This document shows, one piece after another, positions 55,914-63,951 of a stretch of 64,000 bases of DNA. Below the pieces are notes generated by a model, which saw only the letters and a program-made list of their open reading frames with translations, was not told where the DNA came from and searched no databases. The position numbers and the translations under genes were made by a program. Within the stretch, counting starts at the first letter, position 1; the number at the start of each line of letters is the position of its first letter. This DNA is from Massilia sp. H6 (GTDB lineage Bacteria; Pseudomonadota; Gammaproteobacteria; Burkholderiales; Burkholderiaceae_D): positions 4,187,346 to 4,251,345 of the forward strand of contig NZ_CP103371.1 in the NCBI RefSeq assembly GCF_024802625.1, in the 5' to 3' direction.

Positions 55914-57834
55914 GCCGACCATCCTCGTCAATCGTTTGGTGGTGATAAAAGACGGCCGGTCGGTTATGGACATTCCATTTCACGCCGGGCTCAACATAAT
56001 CACTGGCGAAAATAGTTCGGGCAAGACCACTGCTATTCGATTTATCGCGTATGCGCTTGGCTCCGAAGGCATCAGCTTCAACCAAATCGCCCAATTTTGC
56101 GATGAAATTTACTTGGAAGTAACGGTCAACAATGCGGTAGTTACCTTGCGACGAGGTGTCAGTACCCAGCTCATGCGGCCGCTTTCAATATTTTGGGGGG
56201 CAATGCCAAATGCGCTAGGTGCGGGAGCCTCGCTATGGCAGCAGTTCCCTTTCAAACGAAGTGAAATGAAAGAGAGTTTTTCTCAGGTTCTGTTCCGGCT
56301 GCTCGAAATGCCCGAGCTCCGTGGCGAAGGTGGGTCGAATATCACAATGCACCAGCTTATGCGGCTGATCTATTCTGACCAAGAGACGCCCTCCTCTGAC
56401 CTCTTTCGCTTCGACCGCTTCGACCGAGGCATCACTCGCGCAGCAGTTGGCGACTACTTGCTAGGGATTGACTCGACCGAGCTGTATGACCTTAAATTGC
56501 TTGAGTCCGCAGCGGACAAGGATGCATCCGCAATTCGCACCAGCATTAAAACAATATTTTCCACGTTTGGTAATTCGGGCACGAACATATCTCTGGAATT
56601 CTTAGACAACCAAATTCAGACACTGGGAAGCGAAATTTTATTCCTGCAATCCCGGCTTGAAAATATAGATAGCGGTGCAGCTTCTAAAACGTCGTCGTCG
56701 AAGGAAGATAACGAGCTGCGTGCGAAACTTACCGAGGCACACAGGGCACTTTCCATTCTGAAAGAAAAAAAGGGCGATCTCGAAACTGAGATCGCCGATT
56801 CAGAACTTTTTCTTCGAGAACTTGAAGAGAGAATGTTCAGCCTTGAAGAGTCTGCTGCTGCGGAGTCTTATCTTGGAACTGCGGTCTTTTCGATTTGCCC
56901 AAGTTGCTTCACAAAGCTTCAGGTCCCCGAGGGAAATCATTCGTCCTGCGCCCTCTGCAAATCCGATGTACCTGAGGATTCTGCACGCTCGCAATTGGCT
57001 CGAATGAAGAACGAGTTAGCCCTGCAATTGCGGGAGTCCGGGATTATCCGTGTCCAGCAACTAGAAGAGCTCGACAAGATTATCTTGGACATCCCTGCCG
57101 CGCAAAAACGGCTGAAGTCGCTGGAAGTGGAGTTCAAAAGAAATCAAGCTAATTGGCGCTCACCCGACCATATCCTGATGCAATCAATTTCTAAGGAGAT
57201 CGGCGCTAAAGAGCAGGAGATTAAGAACGCACTGGAATTAAAGAAACTCGCTGATTTACTTGAAAGGCTCACCGACAAGCTTGGCGAAATCGAAGCCAAA
57301 CAAGAATGGATTAAGGGGCGAATCGAAGCAGTCACCCGCGAACAGGAAGGTCGGCGTAGCTCGGCCTATCTCTCCGTCGCGAACAATTTGAAGGCGATTA
57401 TCAAAGATGATCTTTCTCGCCAGGATGAGTTCGAGTTCGCTAATTCCATCAACATCGATTTTGGTGCGAATCAGTTGTCAATCGATGGGCAACGTGAGTT
57501 TTCAGCGAGTTCGATGGTGTTCCTTCGCCATGGCTTTCATCTGGCGCTTTTGTTGTCGTCGCTGGAACTGCCTTATTTCCGTTATCCTCGGTTGCTGATC
57601 CTCGACGGTGTCGAAGATGGCGGCATGGAAGTCGAGCGCAGCTACAACTTCCAAAAAATTATCGCCCGCCGTTCGCGGCAGTCGCAAGTCGTTCATCAGA
57701 TCATCATGACAACAATGAGTGTATGCCCGGAGTTGGATACAAGCGAATACATCGTCGGCCGGAAGTTCACCCATGAAGAAAAATCGATCGGCATACAAGC
57801 AGGCCCCACGCTCACAGGCATTCTTCCATCTTGA
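55900..57834 (+). CDS. SMC/Rad50-like ABC ATPase with zinc hook, ABC-3C system
   Basis: This 644-residue ATPase has Walker A GENSSGKTT (36-44). Long coiled-coil arms (about 200-320 and 365-485) are broken by a zinc hook: CPSC at 333-336 and CALC at 350-353. The C-terminal half-site has an ABC-signature-like FSASSM (534-539), Walker B LLILDGVED (565-573) and an H-loop region HQIIMTT (599-605). The Walker B is followed by G-V-E rather than the common E-P. It should sense or move along nucleic acid like other SMC-type ABC proteins, and it is the sensor/engine of the predicted system. The start overlaps the middle-component gene by 14 bases. Confidence 0.78.
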   Translation: MTLLKPTILVNRLVVIKDGRSVMDIPFHAGLNIITGENSSGKTTAIRFIAYALGSEGISFNQIAQFCDEIYLEVTVNNAVVTLRRGVSTQLMRPLSIFWGAMPNALGAGASLWQQFPFKRSEMKESFSQVLFRLLEMPELRGEGGSNITMHQLMRLIYSDQETPSSDLFRFDRFDRGITRAAVGDYLLGIDSTELYDLKLLESAADKDASAIRTSIKTIFSTFGNSGTNISLEFLDNQIQTLGSEILFLQSRLENIDSGAASKTSSSKEDNELRAKLTEAHRALSILKEKKGDLETEIADSELFLRELEERMFSLEESAAAESYLGTAVFSICPSCFTKLQVPEGNHSSCALCKSDVPEDSARSQLARMKNELALQLRESGIIRVQQLEELDKIILDIPAAQKRLKSLEVEFKRNQANWRSPDHILMQSISKEIGAKEQEIKNALELKKLADLLERLTDKLGEIEAKQEWIKGRIEAVTREQEGRRSSAYLSVANNLKAIIKDDLSRQDEFEFANSINIDFGANQLSIDGQREFSASSMVFLRHGFHLALLLSSLELPYFRYPRLLILDGVEDGGMEVERSYNFQKIIARRSRQSQVVHQIIMTTMSVCPELDTSEYIVGRKFTHEEKSIGIQAGPTLTGILPS

Positions 57835-57894
57835 GCCATCGGGAGGCGGCGGTCTGACGGGTAGGCTTTTTATTCGACAAAAAGGAACACTGAT

Positions 57895-58197
57895 ATGGGA
57901 AGAGCAATCAGCGTGAACGTAAATGGCCAGGTCTTCCCAAAGAAGGGCGACCTCACGGCTTACATTCGGTCGCTCGTTGAAAAATATGCAATCGGCGACT
58001 TCCTGACAGTTGAAGATTGCGCGTTCTGTCTTTCGCTTTTCGAAAGCCATCCGTCATATCCAGAGAAGATTTCTCCTGGAGTGGACAGAATCCAAGTGCT
58101 TGCCCAGGAGAAAGGCACTGTCGGTTTTCAAATCCATAAGAGTGACGGCACCAACGACAATATCAGTTGGACCGAGTGCGTCAAGAATCGCAAATAG
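57895..58197 (+). CDS. DUF3223 (DCL-like) protein
   Basis: This 100-residue protein matches the compact DUF3223/DCL pattern: G-Q-V-F-P-K-K-G at the start, a helix ending GDFLTVEDCAFCLSLFESHP, GVDRIQV, and GFQIHKSDGTNDNISWTECV at the end. DCL proteins are known from plastid rRNA processing in plants. Bacterial members are often in accessory regions with no established function. ATG 57895 follows AAAGGAACACTGAT. It starts 60 bases after the ATPase gene and may be part of the same transcript. Confidence 0.72.
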   Translation: MGRAISVNVNGQVFPKKGDLTAYIRSLVEKYAIGDFLTVEDCAFCLSLFESHPSYPEKISPGVDRIQVLAQEKGTVGFQIHKSDGTNDNISWTECVKNRK

Positions 58198-58301
58198 AAC
58201 TGGAAATTTTTCCGTTAACAGGCTTCTCAGCCGGCTTCCGGGCTCGAATAATTCTATTAAGATAGTTCATTTAATAGCGATTAAGGGGAATGGGGATTGC
58301 T

Positions 58302-59633
58302 ATGAACGCGATTGATGTTCTGAAAAAGATTTCGTCAAACCTGACTCAGCGTCAGAACTCCGCAGCTCTGAGTAACTATCGAGTTCTCTGTAGCAACATA
58401 GCATTCTTGAATAAATCTTTCTCGAACGCCATCGGTACGTTGCGAGTCATCCACGGAGCAATAGAGTCTGCTCTCAAGAACGATTCCCTTCTAACACCCC
58501 AGTTCAAATCCGGCACTGACCTGAACGCCTTCGTTCCGATAGTCAGCCGACTTCAACTGAACAGTTTTTCAGTCTTTGATAAGCTGTCAGCCCTTACGAC
58601 GCCAGATGACCGAGCGCACATCACTGTACAAAACGTATCAGCGCTTTCACGAGGTTTCGATGACTACAACAATCTAGTTACTGCTACCCGGCAGTACATA
58701 GACAGCATCGTTTCGGACTCCTATCAGCTATGTCTTCTCGATCCGAAGTCATTCAATTATCACGTCCTCGTTTCACTCAACAGTTTTAGCAAGTACGCGA
58801 CGAAGTCGCTGGCCCATGCATTGTTTAACCCGGAAGTGGAAAGTGCACTGAACGAGTTTGGAACCTTAAAATTTAAAGACTGGGCAAAGTCTCATATCAC
58901 CGAATGCAATCACACTACGTTTGCTCAGAAAGTTGACTTTCTTTTTTCGGAGGTTGGCCTACCGACAGACCTAGACTTACCTGATGATTTGAAGAACTTA
59001 TTCAAATTTTCTTCGGAATTCACTCACATCGGCTATATATCGACGTTCTTCACCTCATCACCAGGCGCAGAAGTAATTTTTGGCGACGATGATGGTCCAT
59101 ATCTACCAAGCACTGAGAATTTTAGTGAGTTGAAGTATGAAGTGCTCGAAACTGCATGCAAGGCGCTAGTTTCCATATACATTCCGAGTCTGGTCAAAAG
59201 CTTGAAAAAACTAATGCTTAATTCCGAAGCAGAAGAATTTTCTACGTCGTTATACCTTGCCACCAAAGCACTCTCTGAAGCCGTTTTTAGTCGCAATTCG
59301 AAATACTATTTCTTCGTTAAAACTGGGCTGATTGGTTCACCGGCTTCAGTTCCGCTTACGTGTATGTGTGGGAGGACAAAAACATGGGTTCCTCCACATG
59401 CGACGACGGAGCTTTATTGCAATTCGTGCGGCAGTTCATTCCAGCTATTTGAAGTCAATGGTGATGGCGGCTATATAATAACGAGCAATGGCCCTGTCAA
59501 AATTATAGGGGCCGATGTCCCTGACTTTGACGATCTACCAATGATTGAAAAGATCAAACTATTGCGGCAGTGCGAAGAAGCGAAGACGGGACGTATCGCA
59601 CAACCCGGCAGTCGATGGGCCGGTACAGAATAG
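58302..59633 (+). CDS. uncharacterised island protein with C-terminal zinc ribbon
   Basis: I do not recognise this 443-residue protein. The first 340 residues are predicted mostly helical with no known motif. Near the end is a zinc-ribbon-like pair CMCGRTKTW and YCNSCGSSF, with 22 residues between the pairs, followed by beta-strands and an acidic tail. GGGGATTGCT before ATG 58302 supports that start; ATG 58290 is in frame. Low GC and position inside the island suggest it came with it. The zinc ribbon hints at nucleic-acid or protein binding. A second, independent conflict gene is possible but unproven. Confidence 0.6.
   Translation: MNAIDVLKKISSNLTQRQNSAALSNYRVLCSNIAFLNKSFSNAIGTLRVIHGAIESALKNDSLLTPQFKSGTDLNAFVPIVSRLQLNSFSVFDKLSALTTPDDRAHITVQNVSALSRGFDDYNNLVTATRQYIDSIVSDSYQLCLLDPKSFNYHVLVSLNSFSKYATKSLAHALFNPEVESALNEFGTLKFKDWAKSHITECNHTTFAQKVDFLFSEVGLPTDLDLPDDLKNLFKFSSEFTHIGYISTFFTSSPGAEVIFGDDDGPYLPSTENFSELKYEVLETACKALVSIYIPSLVKSLKKLMLNSEAEEFSTSLYLATKALSEAVFSRNSKYYFFVKTGLIGSPASVPLTCMCGRTKTWVPPHATTELYCNSCGSSFQLFEVNGDGGYIITSNGPVKIIGADVPDFDDLPMIEKIKLLRQCEEAKTGRIAQPGSRWAGTE
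59621..59630. repeat. partial internal copy of the att-like core
   Basis: CGGTACAGAA, nine of ten bases the same as CGATACAGAA of the mnmE end, lies 49 bases inside the right island boundary, within the last codons of the zinc-ribbon gene. Confidence 0.35.
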
Positions 59634-59669
59634 GGGCCCATAGCGCCGTTACTTCACATTGGCGACAAC

Positions 59670-59687
59670 CTATTTTCCGATACAGAA
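59670..59687. repeat. right att-like direct repeat at the mnmE 3' end
   Basis: CTATTTTCCGATACAGAA covers the last codons (F-C-I-G-K) and stop of mnmE on the minus strand. Its partner is at 53987-54002. The catalytic Cys codon of MnmE is inside the repeat and intact. Confidence 0.65.
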
Positions 59688-61046
59688 TCGGCTAAAGATC
59701 ACCCCCAGCAGATCGTCCGGCGTGAACTGGCCGGTGATGCTCGATAACTGCTCCTGCGCCAGGCGCAGTTCTTCGGCGAACAGGTCGAGCGACTGGTCGT
59801 CTTGCGCCGCATGCTGGCGCGCCAGGTCGAGGTGTTCGCGCGCCGCGCGCAGGGCGATCAGGTGGCGTTCGCGCGCCAGGTAGAGCGATTCGCCGGTCTG
59901 CTGCCAGCCGGCGATGCGCAGCAGTTCGGTGCGCAGCAGGTCGATGCCCAGCCCTTCGTTGGCCGACAGATACAGGTGCACGGCGTCACGCGCCACGTCG
60001 ATCGACGGCTGGTGGCCCGACAGGTCGATCTTGTTCCAGATGCGCACCACCGGCACGCCTTGCGGGAAAGCGGCGACGATGGCTTCGTCTTCGGCGCTCG
60101 GGCCGCGGCTGGCGTCGAGCAGGTGCAGGATCACGTCTGCCTTGCCGACTTCTCCCCAGGTGCGCTCGATGCCGATGCGCTCGACGACATCGATCCCCTC
60201 GTCGGTACGGATGCCGGCGGTGTCGATGATATTGAGCGGGATGCCTTCGATCTGGATGGTCTCGGTCACCTTGTCGCGCGTGGTGCCGGCAATCGGCGTG
60301 ACGATCGCCACGTCGGCGCCCGCCAGCGCGTTCAACAGCGACGATTTACCGACATTCGGCTGGCCCACCAGCACCACGTTCAGGCCTTCACGCAGCAGCG
60401 CACCTTGCGCCGCCTGGCGAAACACGTTTTCCAGCGAGTCGATGATGGTGGCGAGCTGGCCGCGCGCATTCGATTTCTCCAGAAAGTCGATCTCTTCTTC
60501 TGGAAAGTCGAGCGTAGCTTCGACCAGCATGCGCAAGTTGGTGGTCTGGTCCACCAGCTTGTGCACGACCTGCGAAAACACGCCCGACAGCGACTGCGAT
60601 GCCGATTTTGCTGCCGCCTCGGTAGAGGCGTCGATCAGGTCGGCCACTGCCTCGGCCTGGGCCAGGTCGAGCTTGTCGTTCAAGAAAGCGCGGCGGGTGA
60701 ATTCGCCGGGTTCGGCCAGCCGCAGCCCGAGCGCACTGCCGGCCTCCAACACGCGTGCCAGCAGCATCTGCAGCACGACCGGACCGCCATGGCCCTGCAG
60801 CTCGAGGACGTCTTCGCCGGTATAGGAATGCGGTCCCTTGAAGTGCAGCGCCAGGCCCTGGTCGATGATCTCGCCATTGGCAGCCTTGAAGGAAGTATAG
60901 GTGGCGTGGCGCGGCGCCAGTGTCAGGCCGGGGAACAGGGCGTCGATCAGGGCGGCCAGCGATTTGCCGGAGGCGCGCACGACGCCGATGCCGCCGCGGC
61001 CGGGGGCGGTGGCGATGGCGGCGATGGGGCAGGTGTCGAGTTTCAT
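59670..61046 (-). CDS. mnmE: tRNA uridine-5-carboxymethylaminomethyl(34) synthesis GTPase MnmE
   Basis: This 458-residue protein has the N-terminal formyl-THF-binding domain ([20 protein letters not shown]) and helical domain. A G domain follows with [14 protein letters not shown] (G1), DTAGIRTD (G3) and NKIDLS (G4), and the C-terminal CIGK with the essential Cys. With MnmG it modifies U34 of certain tRNAs. The start at 61046 ([12 protein letters not shown]) is the family start; the open frame extends to 61109 without support. The island begins right at its stop codon. Confidence 0.96.
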   Translation of the reverse strand: MKLDTCPIAAIATAPGRGGIGVVRASGKSLAALIDALFPGLTLAPRHATYTSFKAANGEIIDQGLALHFKGPHSYTGEDVLELQGHGGPVVLQMLLARVLEAGSALGLRLAEPGEFTRRAFLNDKLDLAQAEAVADLIDASTEAAAKSASQSLSGVFSQVVHKLVDQTTNLRMLVEATLDFPEEEIDFLEKSNARGQLATIIDSLENVFRQAAQGALLREGLNVVLVGQPNVGKSSLLNALAGADVAIVTPIAGTTRDKVTETIQIEGIPLNIIDTAGIRTDEGIDVVERIGIERTWGEVGKADVILHLLDASRGPSAEDEAIVAAFPQGVPVVRIWNKIDLSGHQPSIDVARDAVHLYLSANEGLGIDLLRTELLRIAGWQQTGESLYLARERHLIALRAAREHLDLARQHAAQDDQSLDLFAEELRLAQEQLSSITGQFTPDDLLGVIFSRFCIGK

Positions 61047-61070
61047 GGTGGAGATTGTAAATGAATGAAA

Positions 61071-61097
61071 AAAGCCCGCGCTTCGAGCGCGGGCTTT
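61071..61097 (-). terminator. terminator after yidC
   Basis: AAAGCCCGCGC and GCGCGGGCTTT make an 11-base stem around a 5-base loop, followed on the minus strand by T-rich sequence (TTTTTTCATTC). It lies between yidC and mnmE. Confidence 0.88.
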
Positions 61098-61124
61098 ATC
61101 AGAATGCAAACCGCTTATTTGGGC

Positions 61125-62789
61125 TTACTTGGTAGCCGGCGCGTTCTCGTACTTCTTGGTAATCACCCACTGCTGCGCGATCGACAGGATGTTGTTGACC
61201 ACCCAGTACAGCACCAGTCCCGATGGGAAGAAGAAGAAGATCACCGAGAATGCCAGTGGCATGAACAGCATCATCTTGGCCTGCACCGGGTCGGCCGGTT
61301 GCGGGTTCAGCTTGGTGGTGATGAACATCGACACCGCGTAGATCACCGGCAGGATGTACAGCGGATCGGGCTGGGTCAGGTCCTGGATCCACAGGATCCA
61401 CGGCGCGCCGCGCATTTCGACCGACGATTGCAGCACCCAGTACAGGGCGAAGAATACCGGCATCTGCACCAGGATCGGCAGGCAGCCGCCTAGCGGGTTG
61501 ATCTTCTCGGTCTTGTACAGCTCCATGGTGGCCTGCTGCATCTTCTGCGGGTCGCTCTTGTAACGCTCGCGGATGGCTTGCATCTTCGGTGTCACCACGC
61601 GCATTTTCGCCATGCTGCGGTAGCCGGCGGCCGACAGCGGGAAGAAGGCCAGCTTGATCAAGACGGTCAGCGCGACGATGGTCCAGCCCCAGTTACCCAG
61701 CAGCGAGTACAAATGGTCCATGACCCAGAAGATCGGCTTGGCGATGATGGTCAGCACGCCGTAGTCCTTGACCAGTTCCAGGCCGGGGGCGATGGTTTCC
61801 AGGGTTTTTTCGTCCTGTGGACCCGAATACAGGCGGCTGTCGGTCGACACCGTGGCGCCCGGCGCTACGGTACCCAGTGGCTGGACGGTGCCGATCGCAT
61901 ACAGGTTGGTCGCGATCTTCTTGGTAAAGATGTCGCGCGGCGCCTTGTCGGCCGGGATGAAGGCCGAGACGAAGAAGTGCTGGGAGAGTGCGATCCAGCC
62001 GTTGTCGGCCTTGGTCGAGTGCTGCACGCTGCCGTCTTCGATGTCTTCGAAGAGCAGCTTCTGGTACTTGTCGGCGTCGGTGTACATGGTCGGGCCGGTA
62101 TAGCTCGACATGAACCACGAATCGTTGGCCGGCTTGTTGCCATCGTGCTGCAGCTGCAGGTAGAGCGACGGCTGTACCGGTGCGCCCGACAGGTTGGTCA
62201 CGTCATGGCGCACGCCGATGGTGTAGTCGCCCTTGCGGAAGGTGAAGGTCTTGGTCAAGCGCACGCCGCCCTGCTCGGCATCCATCACCAGCTGCACGGT
62301 GCCGTTGTTACCCAGGGTGCGCGCGCCAGGCCGCACCACGAACGGGGTCTGGTGGTTCGGCAGCACGCCGGCCGCGCTGGTGCCGATCAAACCGGTCTGC
62401 GCCAGGTAGGTGTTGGTGCCGCCCACGTTAAACAGCACCTTGTTCTTGGTCTTGTCGGTGTCGTCCGCGAACTTGAGCAGCTCGAGACGCTTGATGACGC
62501 CCCCTAAGGTGTCGATATCGACTTTCACCACGTCGGTGGTGATGGTGACGCGTTCGGTCGCTGGCGCGACCGGCGAGGCCGGGATCGCCCCCGGGGCAGC
62601 GGCAACGCTGCCCGTGGCGGCGGCGGCCGGTACGTCGTTCGGCTTGGCTTGCTGCGGCGCGACTTGGGCGACTGGCGGGGCGGTCGAGAACAGCGACTGC
62701 TTGCCATTGGCCACCATCCAGTTGTTCCACAGAACAATCAGGGAAATGGCGAACACGATCCACAGGACGGTACGTTTATTGAGTTCCAT
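61125..62789 (-). CDS. yidC: membrane protein insertase YidC
   Basis: This 554-residue insertase has an N-terminal signal anchor (RTVLWIVFAISLIVLWNNWM) and a Pro/Ala-rich spacer. A large periplasmic domain (about 70-340) precedes the five-helix core: YRSMAKMRVVTPKMQAI, NPLGGCLPILVQMPVFFALY and GLVLYWVVNNILSIAQQWVI. It inserts proteins into the inner membrane with or without SecYEG. It belongs to the conserved rpmH-rnpA-yidD-yidC unit, and it ends in the terminator at 61071-61097. Confidence 0.97.
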   Translation of the reverse strand: MELNKRTVLWIVFAISLIVLWNNWMVANGKQSLFSTAPPVAQVAPQQAKPNDVPAAAATGSVAAAPGAIPASPVAPATERVTITTDVVKVDIDTLGGVIKRLELLKFADDTDKTKNKVLFNVGGTNTYLAQTGLIGTSAAGVLPNHQTPFVVRPGARTLGNNGTVQLVMDAEQGGVRLTKTFTFRKGDYTIGVRHDVTNLSGAPVQPSLYLQLQHDGNKPANDSWFMSSYTGPTMYTDADKYQKLLFEDIEDGSVQHSTKADNGWIALSQHFFVSAFIPADKAPRDIFTKKIATNLYAIGTVQPLGTVAPGATVSTDSRLYSGPQDEKTLETIAPGLELVKDYGVLTIIAKPIFWVMDHLYSLLGNWGWTIVALTVLIKLAFFPLSAAGYRSMAKMRVVTPKMQAIRERYKSDPQKMQQATMELYKTEKINPLGGCLPILVQMPVFFALYWVLQSSVEMRGAPWILWIQDLTQPDPLYILPVIYAVSMFITTKLNPQPADPVQAKMMLFMPLAFSVIFFFFPSGLVLYWVVNNILSIAQQWVITKKYENAPATK

Positions 62790-62799
62790 TTGGGTCTAG

Positions 62800-63069
62800 T
62801 CAGGAGTGGTTACAACCGCGAGCGGCTGGTGGGGATTTGCCTGGCGCCGGCGCTAAGGCTGGAGGCACTAAGTCGACGCCGCCTTCGTGCCAGGGGTGGC
62901 AGCGGCACACGCGGCGCGCGGCCAGCAGCGAGCCGCGTGCGGCGCCATGCACGCGCAGCGCTTCGATCGCGTAATTGGAGCAGGTCGGGTAGAAACGGCA
63001 TCGCTGCCCGAGCATCGGGGACAGCAGCAGCTGGTAGCCGCGCAGCAGGCAGACCAGCAGCGTCTTCAT
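62800..63069 (-). CDS. yidD: membrane protein insertion efficiency factor YidD
   Basis: This 89-residue protein begins [18 protein letters not shown]. It has the YidD core [16 protein letters not shown] and [12 protein letters not shown] with the three conserved Cys. The start at 63069 overlaps the end of rnpA by four bases. It helps YidC-dependent insertion. Confidence 0.95.
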   Translation of the reverse strand: MKTLLVCLLRGYQLLLSPMLGQRCRFYPTCSNYAIEALRVHGAARGSLLAARRVCRCHPWHEGGVDLVPPALAPAPGKSPPAARGCNHS

Positions 63070-63467
63070 GGCGACGACGGCGCCGGGTTGGACCGGCGCG
63101 GGCGCTGTGATGCGAACAGGCGTGCCAGTTCGACCCGCAGTTCGGCCTTCAGGGCGCCGGTCGTGGCCGGCCCGGCCTTGGTGTTGACCGGACGCGCCAG
63201 GCGCACGATGCAATCGAGGGCCTGCAGTTCGCTGGTGCGAAACAGCTCGCGCGTGATGCGCTTGATCGTATTGCGGGTAACGGCGCGCGGCGCAAACCGC
63301 TTGGCCGCAACGACGCCCAGCCGCGCATGCGGCAGGCTGTTCGGACGGGTATACAGCACGAAATGCGCGGATTTTTGCGCCGGGCGCAAACGAAAAACGG
63401 ATGAAAACTCATCCGTTTTAACGATACGCCGAACGCGCGCGAAGTCGTGCGAACCTTCGCCTGTCAT
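63066..63467 (-). CDS. rnpA: ribonuclease P protein component
   Basis: This 133-residue basic protein has the RnpA signature [22 protein letters not shown] with the RNxxKR motif. It pairs with the RNase P RNA to mature tRNA 5' ends. ATG 63467 lies 31 bases after the rpmH stop. The stop overlaps the yidD start by four bases. Confidence 0.95.
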   Translation of the reverse strand: MTGEGSHDFARVRRIVKTDEFSSVFRLRPAQKSAHFVLYTRPNSLPHARLGVVAAKRFAPRAVTRNTIKRITRELFRTSELQALDCIVRLARPVNTKAGPATTGALKAELRVELARLFASQRPRRSNPAPSSP

Positions 63468-63498
63468 GTCGACCGCGTCGATCTGCCAGCCAAAAGGC

Positions 63499-63633
63499 TT
63501 AGACAGCCAGGCGCTTGCGGCCCTTGGCGCGGCGAGCGTTCAGGACTTGACGGCCACCACGGGTAGCCATACGTGCACGGAAGCCGTGCGTGCGCTTGCG
63601 ACGGACGACGGAAGGTTGGTAAGTACGTTTCAT
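63499..63633 (-). CDS. rpmH: 50S ribosomal protein L34
   Basis: This 44-residue protein is [20 protein letters not shown] and ends KGRKRLAV, a typical L34. First gene of the rpmH-rnpA-yidD-yidC unit. GCGAGACCACC precedes the ATG. Confidence 0.97.
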   Translation of the reverse strand: MKRTYQPSVVRRKRTHGFRARMATRGGRQVLNARRAKGRKRLAV

Positions 63634-63814
63634 GGTGGTCTCGCTTAAAGCAAAAGAAAGTGCAAAATCGGGTCTGACGTCGTGTCAGGATTCGTCGCCA
63701 ATGACAGTTCGCAGTTGTTAAGCCAGCGTCACGCCACAGCAAATACTCAAGTCGCCCGGGCTGCGTCGCGCTGACAATGTCAGTTTGATGGGGCACTCGG
63801 ACGGGGAACCCTGA

Positions 63815-63844
63815 ATTAGACTCGATTTCCGGTGCAACTGTCAA
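63815..63844 (-). promoter_or_regulatory. rpmH operon promoter
   Basis: On the minus strand TTGACA (63839-63844) is followed after 18 bases by TCTAAT (63815-63820). It lies 180 bases before rpmH, in the region between rpmH and the expected dnaA. Confidence 0.6.
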
Positions 63845-63942
63845 GGAGGCTGTTGTTTCCCGAAGAGTTCCGGCACTAGCCTCTCGCGCTTCCTTTGGTG
63901 CCCGTAAAACAGCAGCGCCGGTTGAAAATAGTGGGCGCAACC

Positions 63943-63951
63943 TGTGGATAA
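63943..63951 (-). promoter_or_regulatory. DnaA box, probable edge of oriC
   Basis: TGTGGATAA on the plus strand is the reverse complement of the perfect DnaA box TTATCCACA. In many betaproteobacteria the origin lies between rpmH and dnaA. Only one perfect box is visible in the last 360 bases, so the bulk of any oriC must lie to the right of the window. Confidence 0.5.

Larger units (their letters stand above)
53987..59687. mobile_element. genomic island integrated at the 3' end of mnmE
   Basis: A lower-GC stretch of about 5.7 kb between the DUF1439 lipoprotein and mnmE. It is bounded by direct repeats of the mnmE 3' end (53987-54002 and 59670-59687), with a further partial copy CGGTACAGAA at 59621-59630. 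The mnmE 3' end is an established integration site for Salmonella genomic island 1 and related elements. Cargo is a probable ABC-3C system, a DUF3223 protein and a zinc-ribbon protein. No integrase, excisionase or mobilisation gene is recognisable, so the element is probably immobile on its own or a remnant. Confidence 0.55.

Noticed and set aside
54003..59669. Integrase or transposase gene inside the island
   Set aside because: I looked on both strands for tyrosine- or serine-recombinase and DDE motifs in frames of reasonable length and found none.
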